The notes under the pieces were generated by a model. That model was given only the letters and a program-made list of their open reading frames with translations, was not told the DNA's origin and ran no database searches. From Gammaproteobacteria bacterium (GTDB taxonomy: Bacteria; Pseudomonadota; Gammaproteobacteria; Pseudomonadales; Pseudohongiellaceae), in the NCBI GenBank assembly GCA_007571115.1, contig RKSA01000198.1, positions 1 through 10,021 of the forward strand: DNA of 10,021 bases, given 5' to 3'. Shown here piece after piece: positions 1-6,534 of this stretch. The translations under genes were made by a program, and so were the position numbers. Positions within the stretch are counted from its first letter, which is position 1, and each line of letters begins with the position of its first letter.

Positions 1-3000
1 AGTCGGCCTGAAGGTTCCTGTGGCACCGGGGTAGTCCTGGTAGTCGTGGTGTCCGGGAGTGTTCTCGATCATGATCCGGTTGGTCGCCGAAAGCACGATG
101 CTCTTCACCGAAGGCGTTGCGGCAACGGCATTCGCCCAGTACGTGTGGCCGGCAACGACCGCGCCGACCTGGACGTCATAGGTCGTGTTGTTGGTCAGGC
201 CGGTGATCTGGTGGCCGCTCGTCTCGTCTCCGGAGGGCTCGGTCCAGTCGCTGTCCGAGGGCGCCTTGTAGCGAAGCTGGTGGGCGCTGGCGATCGGCGT
301 GCCGGCCCAGGTCACGGTCACGGCGCCGTCGCCCCGTTCGATCGCGATGTTGTTCGGCGTGACATCGAGCAGGTGCAGCTCGTAGGCCTCGCCGCCGCTG
401 AACGACAGGCTACTTCCCGAGGCAAGCTGGTAGCCCAGGTTGCCGCCACGCGGTGCAGCCTGCCAGCGCAATGCCGACTGGCCCGAACCCAACTGCATGA
501 CGAAACCGCCGTCGAGGGGGCTCGGCAGCGCTGCCCGGGCGCCGCTGCCGTCGATGAAGATCAGATAGGGACGACCGGCAAAGCCTTCGTCATGCAGAAG
601 CCCCGTCAGCGTGTAGCCGCTGGCTGGGCCAGACAGGCCGACATTGGACGCCGAGCCATAGGCCTCGCTGTCGCTGAGCCGATATCCGGCCCGCGCGGAA
701 TTCAATGGGTCGTCCGCCGCGAGCAGCACCAGGGAAAGGAAGGCGCCGGGGACGGCATCGACCTCGTCGTCGATCACCGCAACGCGCAGGCTGGTGCGCT
801 GGCCGTTGTAGCCGCTGTCGGCACTCGTTGCGGCATGGGTGATGGTGACCTGGCGCTCGTTGCCCGGGTTCTGGGCGCTGTCGTTCTCGCCAGTCACCGT
901 GAGGGTCTGGGCGGTATTCCAGTTGCCGGGAGTGAAAACCAGCCCGACGCTGTCGAAAGCCGTCGAGCCGATCGACAAGGTCGCGGCAGAAGCCGGGGAC
1001 AGCGACACCGTCACGCTGACATCGGCGCTCGGCGCCTCGGAAGGCTGTATCGTCCACGTCGCGCTATCGCCATTCTCGAACACGGCGAGGCTCGTTGCGG
1101 AAAGCGTGATCGTCTTGATCGTGGGAACGGCCTCGACGGCGTTCGCCCAGTAGGTGTGGCCATCGACGACTGCACCGGCCTGAATGCTGTAGCTGCTGCC
1201 GTTGCTCAGGCCGGTGATTGTGTGGCCGCTCGTTTCGCTGCCGCTGATGTCGGTCCAGTCGGAAGCCGATGCCACCTTGTAGCGAACGTGGTGGACGCTG
1301 GCGAGGGCGGTGTCGGTCCACGACACCGTCAGCGTGCCGTTGCCTGGCATGACCGCCACGCCCTGCGGCGTGACGTCGAGCAGGTGCAGCTCGTAGATCG
1401 TGTCGTCGCTGAACGGCAGCGGCGACTGCCCCGAGGCGGGATGATAGAACTTCTGCGTGCCGCTGAACGTGTCTTCGGCTCGCCAGCGCTGCGCAGTCGC
1501 CCCGCTGCCGACCTGGATGACGAACTCGCCGTCGACAGGGCTTGGCAGATAGGCGGAATTGCCAATGCCATCGCGAAATTCCATCAGGGGCCGGTCCGGG
1601 ATCGCGTCGAAATCGAAAAGCTCGTGGAGCGTGTAGCCGCTCGCGGCTCCCGACAGGGAATCGTTCGTCAGGATGCCGAAGCTGCCAGAAACATAGCCGG
1701 TTCCGGGGAAGCCGGCATGCATTCCCGTCTCCGCAAGCATCACGGCGGAGAAGAACGCTCCTGGGACGGCTTCGGTATCGTCGTCGATCACGCGAACGTT
1801 CAAGGCGGCGATCTGGTTGCGGTATTCGGCATCGGCACTTGCGCTCGTGTGGCTGATGACGAGGTCGCGCCGGTTGCCGGCATTCTGGGCGGTGTCGTCA
1901 ACTCCGGTGAGCGTGACGGTTTGCGCCGTGTTCCAGTTGGCTGCGGTGAAGCTCAGCGAGGCTGGCGACACCGTGGCCGCAGCCGCCAGCGACGAAGTCA
2001 GCGCCACGATGACATCGGCAGTGGGCGCCACGGAAAGCTGCACCGTCCACGTTGCCGTGCCGCCGTTCTCGACGACCGTGCGGCTCGTCGCGGAAAGCGT
2101 GATCTCCTTGCTCGAGGGAGTGACCGCGACGGGGGCTGCCCAGTACGTGTCGCCATCGACGATCGCGCCAACCTGAACCTCGTAGGAGCTGCCGTTGCTC
2201 AGGCCCGGGATCTGCAGGGGGCTCGTTTCATCGCCGCTGATGCCGGTCCAGCCCATGGCCGAGGAAATCCTGTAGCGGACCTGGTGCGAACTGGCGATCG
2301 GCGCTCCGTTCCAGGACACGGTCGCCATGCTGTCGCCGGATTCGGCCGCCACGCCTTGCGGCGTGACGTCGAGCAGATGCAGTTCGTAGATGCCGCCTTC
2401 GGCGAAATGCAGCGAACTGCCCTCGACGGGTTCGTACCAGATGCTCCTGGTCGAATGCGCGGGGGGCCTGGCCTGCCATCGCGCCGCAGATGGACCGGTA
2501 CCGAGCTGGATGATGAATTTCTCGTTGAGCGGGCTGGGCAGGGCAACCCCTTCCTCGTCACCGTGGTGAAAGTACAGATAGGGCCTGCCGGGGCTGGAAC
2601 TGTTCTCGATGAATTCGCTGATGCGGAAGCCGCTGCCGGCGCCGCCCAGATGGGTCGCCGTCAAAAGGCCTATCGGCGTGCCTGCCATGCCATCCTTGTA
2701 GCCGACGTGGGTTCCCCTGCGGAAAATCTCCCTTCCCGCCAGCATCACGGTCGAAAGGAAGGCGTGGCCGACCGCTGCGGTCTCGTCGTCAACAACCACG
2801 ACGCCAAGCGCGGCGTGCTGGCCGTTGTTCCCGCTAGCGCTGCTTGTCGTGGTGTGGCTGATCGTGACATTGCGGCGGTTGCCCGGGTTCTGGCTGCTGT
2901 CATCGATTCCGCTGACGGTGGCGGTCTGCCCGGAGTTCCAGTTGAAGGTCGTGAAGGTCAGCGAGGCCGGCGACACCGCAGCCGCATTGGCGTTGGATGA

Positions 3001-4257
3001 AGCCAGCGCCACAGTGACTTCGGCATCGGGTGCCTCGGCGAGCCGCACGGTCCAGGTTGCAGTGCCGCCGTGCTCGAGCACGGCGAAGCCCGTTGCGGAG
3101 AGAAGCAGGGGGTTGGCCGCGACCTCGACCGGGGTCGCCCAGTACGAATGGCCATCGACGACCGCTCCGACCTGGACCTCGTAGGCGCTGCTGTTGCTCA
3201 GGCCGGTGATGGTGTGGGAACTCGTCTCGGTGCCGGGAATGTCGATCCAGCCGGTGGCCGAAGACTCGCGGTAACGCAGCTCGTGGGCGCTGGCGATCGA
3301 GATGTCGGTCCAGGACACGGTCAGCGAGCCGTCGCCGCGCAGGATCTCGATCTCTTTCGGCGTGGCGTCGATCAGGTGCAGCTCGTGGATGCCGCCGAGC
3401 TGCAGCGTTGGGGGGTTGGCGAGGGTTTCGTAACGGGAGAATGCCGCGCCCCGGCGCACCGCCCGGGAGCGGAACGACGAATCGCCGAAGTCGAGCTGGA
3501 CGATGAAGCCCTGGCTGTCGAGTGGGTCCGGCAGATGAGTTCCCTGTCCGTCCCATTGCGAGCCGTTCAGCTTGAAGGTCAGCTCGGCTGCCTCGGAACC
3601 CCAATGGCCCACGCCGAAGGAGTGCAGCCTGACCCTGATGTGGCTGGTGCCGATGGTCACGTAGCCGGCGAGTTCATCATTGGTCAGGAGGCCGGTTTCC
3701 CAATAGGGATGGCGGCCGGCGGGAGGCATGGGGCCATCATGATCCTGGTATTGCTCCACGAGCATCACGGTGGAAAGGAACGAGTCCTCGACCGCTGCGG
3801 TCTCGTCGTCGAGAACCCGCGCGTTCACGGTAGCGGTCTGGCCGTCGTATCCGGAGTCGCTGCTCGATGCCGTGTGGCTGATCGTGGCGTTGCGGACGTT
3901 GCCCGGGTTCTGCCGGGAATCGTCGAAACTGCCGACCGTGACGGTCTGGGCGATGTCCCAGTTGCCAGCGCTGAAGACGAGCGAGGCTGCGGACACCGAA
4001 GCCGCAGGCGATGCGGCCACAGCCACGGTGACATCCTCGCTCGGCGCTGCCGAGAGCGTGACTTCGTAGGTCGCCGTGCCGCCATTCTCGGACAGGGCGA
4101 CGCTCGATTTGGAAAGCACCAGGCGCTTCACCTCGGGGGCGTCGGCAGCCGCGACGGCGAGCGGCACGGCCGCCAGCAACGCAAGCAATGGCGCGGCCGC
4201 AGCGAGGCAGAGCCGCGAAGCGCAATGTTCTTGCAGTCGAAAAGTAACTTCGTTCAT
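1..4257 (-). CDS. Large secreted modular protein with Calx-beta-like and fibronectin type III repeats (C-terminus off the left edge)
   Basis: The frame is open without a stop from the ATG at 4257 to base 1, giving 1419 codons, and the C-terminus lies outside the window. The ATG is preceded by GAGG (4266-4269, 8-nt spacer). Residues 1 to about 36-38 look like a Sec signal peptide: a basic/polar start, then an Ala/Leu-rich core ending PLAVAAAD. Four tandem modules follow at residues 44-381, 382-716, 717-1047 and 1048-1384, with a partial fifth from 1385. Each has a Calx-beta-like domain (motif NWNTAQTVTVTG..D, ending in DDE), a middle domain of about 140 residues (FLS.VMLA near its start, YELHLLDVTP at its end) and a fibronectin type III domain of about 83 residues (VSW, then LSNGSSYEVQ and D/GHTYW). 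Export and a role in adhesion, matrix or cell-surface contact are inferences; no enzyme motif is visible. It is divergent from ffh and is not part of that operon. Product function is unknown. Confidence 0.88.
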   Translation of the reverse strand, partial: MNEVTFRLQEHCASRLCLAAAAPLLALLAAVPLAVAAADAPEVKRLVLSKSSVALSENGGTATYEVTLSAAPSEDVTVAVAASPAASVSAASLVFSAGNWDIAQTVTVGSFDDSRQNPGNVRNATISHTASSSDSGYDGQTATVNARVLDDETAAVEDSFLSTVMLVEQYQDHDGPMPPAGRHPYWETGLLTNDELAGYVTIGTSHIRVRLHSFGVGHWGSEAAELTFKLNGSQWDGQGTHLPDPLDSQGFIVQLDFGDSSFRSRAVRRGAAFSRYETLANPPTLQLGGIHELHLIDATPKEIEILRGDGSLTVSWTDISIASAHELRYRESSATGWIDIPGTETSSHTITGLSNSSAYEVQVGAVVDGHSYWATPVEVAANPLLLSATGFAVLEHGGTATWTVRLAEAPDAEVTVALASSNANAAAVSPASLTFTTFNWNSGQTATVSGIDDSSQNPGNRRNVTISHTTTSSASGNNGQHAALGVVVVDDETAAVGHAFLSTVMLAGREIFRRGTHVGYKDGMAGTPIGLLTATHLGGAGSGFRISEFIENSSSPGRPYLYFHHGDEEGVALPSPLNEKFIIQLGTGPSAARWQARPPAHSTRSIWYEPVEGSSLHFAEGGIYELHLLDVTPQGVAAESGDSMATVSWNGAPIASSHQVRYRISSAMGWTGISGDETSPLQIPGLSNGSSYEVQVGAIVDGDTYWAAPVAVTPSSKEITLSATSRTVVENGGTATWTVQLSVAPTADVIVALTSSLAAAATVSPASLSFTAANWNTAQTVTLTGVDDTAQNAGNRRDLVISHTSASADAEYRNQIAALNVRVIDDDTEAVPGAFFSAVMLAETGMHAGFPGTGYVSGSFGILTNDSLSGAASGYTLHELFDFDAIPDRPLMEFRDGIGNSAYLPSPVDGEFVIQVGSGATAQRWRAEDTFSGTQKFYHPASGQSPLPFSDDTIYELHLLDVTPQGVAVMPGNGTLTVSWTDTALASVHHVRYKVASASDWTDISGSETSGHTITGLSNGSSYSIQAGAVVDGHTYWANAVEAVPTIKTITLSATSLAVFENGDSATWTIQPSEAPSADVSVTVSLSPASAATLSIGSTAFDSVGLVFTPGNWNTAQTLTVTGENDSAQNPGNERQVTITHAATSADSGYNGQRTSLRVAVIDDEVDAVPGAFLSLVLLAADDPLNSARAGYRLSDSEAYGSASNVGLSGPASGYTLTGLLHDEGFAGRPYLIFIDGSGARAALPSPLDGGFVMQLGSGQSALRWQAAPRGGNLGYQLASGSSLSFSGGEAYELHLLDVTPNNIAIERGDGAVTVTWAGTPIASAHQLRYKAPSDSDWTEPSGDETSGHQITGLTNNTTYDVQVGAVVAGHTYWANAVAATPSVKSIVLSATNRIMIENTPGHHDYQDYPGATGTFRPT
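106..4128 (-). repeat. Four tandem ~1-kb coding modules (CalX-like / middle domain / FN3)
   Basis: Inside the minus-strand gene the module boundaries fall at 4128-3115, 3114-2110, 2109-1117 and 1116-106, and a fifth copy starts at 105-1. Periods are about 1014, 1005, 993 and 1011 bp. The repeat shows at protein level (LSATS..V.ENGGTATWTV, NW...QT.TV, DDE.AVPGAFLS, LPSPLDG.F.IQLG.G...RW.A, YELHLLDVTP, W...YW). At DNA level, stretches such as GAGCTGCACCTGCTCGA (minus-strand reading) also recur. The copies have diverged, so this is an old duplication series rather than a recent slippage. Module 4 carries about eight extra residues in its Calx-beta-like part (near LSIGSTAF). Module 1 has the most divergent middle domain, containing HSFGVGHWGSEAAELTFKL. 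Confidence 0.85.
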
Positions 4258-4265
4258 TTGCTTAG

Positions 4266-4269
4266 CCTC
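4266..4269 (-). promoter_or_regulatory. Ribosome binding site of the modular-protein gene
   Basis: Reading the minus strand, GAGG stands 8 nt before the ATG at 4257-4255. This decides the start: the next residues give a convincing signal peptide, and no other start with a comparable site lies upstream. Confidence 0.65.
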
Positions 4270-4270
4270 A

Positions 4271-4290
4271 TTTTGCAAACGGTTTTGCAA
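4271..4290. repeat. Paired TTTTGCAA boxes forming a TTGCAAA / TTTGCAA dyad
   Basis: TTTTGCAA occurs at 4271-4278 and again at 4283-4290, 12 bp apart. Bases 4273-4279 (TTGCAAA) and 4284-4290 (TTTGCAA) are a perfect 7-bp inverted repeat around a 4-bp centre. An overlapping 8-bp palindrome GCAATTGC lies at 4287-4294. The dyad ends 15 bases upstream of the minus-strand ATG, next to its ribosome binding site. It could be a repressor operator of the LacI-like kind, or an RNA hairpin (7-bp stem, tetraloop) in the leader that affects translation. Which of these is not decidable from sequence. Confidence 0.5.
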
Positions 4291-4388
4291 TTGCTTTTCC
4301 CGAACAAGCTTTTCAAAACGAGCCCCGAATCTTTCACCGGTCTTCGCGAGAATCCGTAGCGTACCAGCATAATGCGTGAAATGCATTG

Positions 4389-4420
4389 CAATTTTCTTTC
4401 AATTTCTTTTCAATTTTTGA
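4389..4420. promoter_or_regulatory. AT-rich tract with three CAATTT boxes phased at exactly 11 bp
   Basis: CAATTT begins at 4389, 4400 and 4411. Each 11-bp unit continues with T-rich sequence (CAATTTTCTTT, CAATTTCTTTT, CAATTTTTGAT). Seen from the minus strand these are A-tracts spaced at about one helical turn, the usual signature of intrinsically curved DNA or an UP-element-like region. It sits about 130 bp upstream of the modular-protein start and about 105 bp upstream of ffh. I found no minus-strand -35/-10 pair with good spacing, so a promoter here is inferred rather than seen. Confidence 0.4.
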
Positions 4421-4492
4421 TAAATACCTGCTTTGGCGATGTTCTTCCGCCTCGAACGAAGCTGCCGACTGTCCCCTGGGATTGTTGCCCGC

Positions 4493-4498
4493 TATACT
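4493..4498 (+). promoter_or_regulatory. Probable -10 box of the ffh promoter
   Basis: TATACT in the context GCTATACTGG matches the sigma-70 -10 consensus in 5 of 6 positions. It would start the transcript near 4505, giving a leader of about 20 nt before the GTG start of ffh. The -35 position (around 4470-4475, TGTCCC) is weak, so the assignment rests on the -10 box and its position. Confidence 0.45.
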
Positions 4499-4513
4499 GG
4501 CGGTCTTTGTTTT

Positions 4514-4518
4514 GAGGG
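4514..4518 (+). promoter_or_regulatory. Ribosome binding site of ffh
   Basis: GAGGG lies 7 nt before the GTG at 4526. It fixes the start at this GTG, not at the in-frame upstream ATG codons near 4433-4441, which would precede the predicted promoter and add residues foreign to the family. Confidence 0.7.
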
Positions 4519-4525
4519 CCAGCCA

Positions 4526-5875
4526 GTGTTCGACAATCTCAGCAAGCGGCTCGCCGCGACGTTTCGCGGCTTGACCGGCAAGACATCACTGAATGAGAGC
4601 CAGATCCGGGTGGCCTTGCTCGACGTTCGCCGCGCATTGCTCGAAGCCGATGTCGCCTTGCCGGTGGCCACCGATTTCATCGAGCGGGTCCATGCCCGGG
4701 CCCTCGGCGAGGAGATCGGCCGCGGTCTCGATCCCGGCCAGACCTTGCTCAGGATCGTCCAGCTCGAACTCGAGACCATCATGGGCAGCGAGAACGCCGG
4801 GCTGGAACTGCGCGCGGTTCCGCCCGTGGTCATCCTCATGGCGGGGCTGCAAGGCGCTGGCAAGACCACGACAGCGGCGAAGCTCGCCGCATGGCTCAAG
4901 CGCGAGCAGCAGAAGAGCGTCATGCTGTCGAGCGTCGACGTGTATCGGCCGGCTGCGATCAGGCAACTCGAAACGCTTGCCGCCCAGGTCGATGCCGAGT
5001 TCCATGCTGCCGATGCAAGCCGCAGCGCGGCGGTGCTCGCGAGCGAGGCCTTGCGCGAGGCGAAGAGGCGCTTTGTCGACGTGCTCATCGTCGATACGGC
5101 GGGCCGGCTCGCCATCGACGCCGCGATGATGCTCGAGATCCGCGAACTGCACGAAATCCTCGAACCTGCCGAAACCTTGTTCGTCGTCGATTCGATGACC
5201 GGCCAGGACGCCGCGAATACCGCGCGCATTTTCGGCAGGGCGCTGCCCCTGACCGGCATCGTCCTGACCAAGGCCGACGGCGACGCGCGCGGCGGCGCGG
5301 CGCTGTCGGTCCGCCAGGTCACCGGCAAGCCGATCAAGTTCCTCGGCGTTGGCGAAAAAATCGACGCCCTCGAAGCTTTCCATCCGCAACGAATCGCCTC
5401 GCGCATTCTCGGAATGGGCGACATGCTGTCGCTGATCGAGCAGGCCGAGCGCGAGGTCGACCGCAAGAAGGCTGAACGGCTTGCGCGCAAGGTCAGGAAA
5501 GGCCGGGGCTTCGACCTTGCGGACATGCGCGATCAATTTCGCCAGATGCACGACATGGGCGGTTTCTCGAGCATCCTCGATAAACTGCCGGGGCCGGGAA
5601 TCGGCGCCTTGCCGCCCGGTGCGGCAAGCATGGCGGATGATCGGCTATTGCGCCGGATGGAAGCGGTGATCGATTCGATGACTCCCCGGGAGCGGAGCAA
5701 TCCGGCGATCCTGAATGGCTCGCGCAAGCGCCGCATCCTCAAGGGTTCCGGCACATCGATCCAGGATCTGAACCGGCTGCTCAAGCAGTACAAAACCATG
5801 CAGAAAGCCATGCGCAAGATGAAAGGCCGCAGCATGCAACAACTGATAAGCCAGATATCAGCCGGCACCGGATAA
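4526..5875 (+). CDS. ffh: Signal recognition particle GTPase Ffh (SRP54)
   Basis: Ffh binds 4.5S RNA and signal sequences emerging from the ribosome and delivers nascent membrane proteins to FtsY in a GTP-dependent cycle. The 449-residue product matches the usual length (about 450). Starting at GTG 4526 the protein begins VFDNLSKRL, the typical N-terminus. The N domain spans about residues 1-95. The G domain carries the P-loop GLQGAGKTTT (107-116), the DVYRPAAIRQLE segment, DTAGR (190-194) and TKADGDARGGAA (from 248). From about residue 300 comes the Met-rich M domain, with GRGFDLADMRDQFRQM, GGFSSILDKLPG, the RNA-binding SNPAILNGSRKRRI and a Lys/Met-rich tail ending ISAGTG. The fourth G motif has Ala at the third position (TKAD), where Val or Leu is commoner; this should not matter. 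The gene has its own promoter, and the stop codon lies 2 bp before a strong inverted-repeat element. Confidence 0.98.
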   Translation: MFDNLSKRLAATFRGLTGKTSLNESQIRVALLDVRRALLEADVALPVATDFIERVHARALGEEIGRGLDPGQTLLRIVQLELETIMGSENAGLELRAVPPVVILMAGLQGAGKTTTAAKLAAWLKREQQKSVMLSSVDVYRPAAIRQLETLAAQVDAEFHAADASRSAAVLASEALREAKRRFVDVLIVDTAGRLAIDAAMMLEIRELHEILEPAETLFVVDSMTGQDAANTARIFGRALPLTGIVLTKADGDARGGAALSVRQVTGKPIKFLGVGEKIDALEAFHPQRIASRILGMGDMLSLIEQAEREVDRKKAERLARKVRKGRGFDLADMRDQFRQMHDMGGFSSILDKLPGPGIGALPPGAASMADDRLLRRMEAVIDSMTPRERSNPAILNGSRKRRILKGSGTSIQDLNRLLKQYKTMQKAMRKMKGRSMQQLISQISAGTG

Positions 5876-5876
5876 A

Positions 5877-5949
5877 ATCACTCCCCCCACCGGCGCGCCT
5901 GCGGGCTGACGCCCTTGCCTTGCCGACTCCCCCTCAAGGGGGGAGTGAT
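5877..5949. repeat. 73-bp element with 12-bp perfect terminal inverted repeats; possible interspersed repeat or terminator
   Basis: ATCACTCCCCCC (5877-5888) is the exact reverse complement of GGGGGGAGTGAT (5938-5949). Inside lie a small hairpin GGGC-TGAC-GCCC (5903-5914) and a second C-tract, ACTCCCCC (5926-5933), that can pair with GGGGGAGT (5939-5946) around a 5-nt loop. The right arm therefore has two competing partners. The element begins 1 bp after the ffh stop codon. It lacks a clear T-run after the stem, so a standard intrinsic terminator is doubtful. Read on the minus strand it encodes SPLEGESARQG, a peptide I recall from many spurious ORFs, which suggests a dispersed non-coding repeat. 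Confidence 0.7.
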
Positions 5950-6005
5950 GTTGTGGTCTCGTTCGAGGCGCAAAAAAATTGCTTTCATTGCTCGCCGAGT
6001 TCGCG

Positions 6006-6011
6006 TAGAAT
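6006..6011 (+). promoter_or_regulatory. Probable -10 box of the rpsP operon promoter
   Basis: TAGAAT in the context GCGTAGAATGGC is a good sigma-70 -10 match (5 of 6). It follows an AT-richer segment (5971-5990). The -35 is poorly defined: TTTCAT at 5983-5988 gives 17-bp spacing but matches weakly. The transcript would carry a leader of about 85 nt before rpsP. Confidence 0.45.
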
Positions 6012-6079
6012 GGCCGCCTTTTGTCCGGCGCTTGCCGTTTGGCTGGGAATGGCCAGAGGCGGGGCGCTGAAATCGCAGG

Positions 6080-6103
6080 CAGGAACAGATTCAGGAACAG
6101 ATT
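6080..6103 (+). repeat. Exact 12-bp tandem duplication carrying the rpsP ribosome binding site
   Basis: CAGGAACAGATT at 6080-6091 is repeated at 6092-6103, and the rpsP ATG follows immediately at 6104. The proximal AGGA (6093-6096) stands 7 nt from the ATG and is the working Shine-Dalgarno site. The distal AGGA (6081-6084), 19 nt away, is too far to act directly but could be a standby site. Confidence 0.85.
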
Positions 6104-6523
6104 ATGGTAACGATTCGTCTGGCGCGTGGCGGGGCGAAGAAGAAGCCGTTCTACCACATCACCGTTGCCGACGCGCGCGCGCCGCGCAACGGTCGGTTCA
6201 TCGAGCGCATCGGTTTCTTCAATCCCGTCGCTCGCGGTCGCGAAGAGCGGCTGCGGCTCGATTTGCAACGCATGGACTATTGGAAGTCCCAGGGTGCGCA
6301 AATCACTTCCAGAGTCGCCCGACTCGCTCAGGACGCAGCCACCGCAGGCGCCGTCGCTGCTGCGGAAACGGTCGCGGAAGCGGCTGATGCTGCGGAAACG
6401 GCCGAGGCCACGGAAGCCCTTGCCGCCACAGAGGCGGCCGGTACCGGGGAAGCCACCGAAGCTGCAGCAGCGGCTGGCGCCGAGCAAGCGTCCGAGGCTG
6501 AACAAGCCCCTGCGGCGAGTTGA
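6104..6523 (+). CDS. rpsP: 30S ribosomal protein bS16 with a long acidic Ala/Glu-rich tail
   Basis: bS16 binds 16S rRNA in the body of the 30S subunit and is needed for its assembly. Residues 1 to about 82 match the family closely: MVTIRLARGGAKKKPFYHI, VADARAPRNGRFIERIGFFNP and RLDLQRMDYWKSQGAQIT, with basic residues throughout. The family is usually about 80-90 residues; this product has 139. The extra residues (about 83-139) are almost only Ala, Glu, Thr, Gly and Asp with no basic residue after the first few, so they are strongly acidic and probably disordered or helical. Start ATG 6104 has AGGA at 7 nt. First gene of the rpsP-rimM-trmD-rplS group; rimM begins 11 nt after its stop. Confidence 0.97.
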   Translation: MVTIRLARGGAKKKPFYHITVADARAPRNGRFIERIGFFNPVARGREERLRLDLQRMDYWKSQGAQITSRVARLAQDAATAGAVAAAETVAEAADAAETAEATEALAATEAAGTGEATEAAAAAGAEQASEAEQAPAAS

Positions 6524-6534
6524 CCCAAGGCGCA

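Noticed and set aside
46..3000. A 984-codon plus-strand open frame
   Set aside because: It uses exactly the same triplets as the minus-strand modular gene in reverse complement. It stays open because that gene avoids TTA, CTA and TCA codons, and it ends at 2998-3000 where the real gene uses a rare TCA serine codon. Its protein has no recognisable domain and is full of Arg/Gly/Asp runs, while the minus strand shows signal peptide, repeats and FN3 motifs.
2900..3604. A 234-codon minus-strand frame in another register
   Set aside because: It overlaps the modular gene out of frame and is rich in Arg/Pro, typical of a GC-rich shadow.
3070..4359. A 429-codon plus-strand open frame
   Set aside because: This is the same codon-aligned antisense shadow, continuing past the true start of the minus-strand gene into the intergenic region, with no family motif.
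4433..4525. N-terminal extension of ffh to the upstream ATG
   Set aside because: The extra 31 residues are foreign to the family, the predicted -10 box lies inside them, and GAGGG is correctly placed for GTG 4526.
4258..4525. A small RNA gene or the 4.5S RNA near ffh
   Set aside because: No SRP RNA-like stem with the conserved GGAA tetraloop core or terminator was seen in the divergent region.
4492..5551. Two long minus-strand frames (344 and 321 codons) opposite ffh
   Set aside because: Both lie wholly within ffh, whose N, G and M domain motifs are unmistakable on the plus strand; the antisense products have low-complexity Ser/Arg/Ala composition.
5926..5946. Classic rho-independent terminator after ffh
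   Set aside because: The stem is strong, but the following bases (GATGTTGTGG) are not a T-run, so it is listed as a repeat element and terminator function is left open.
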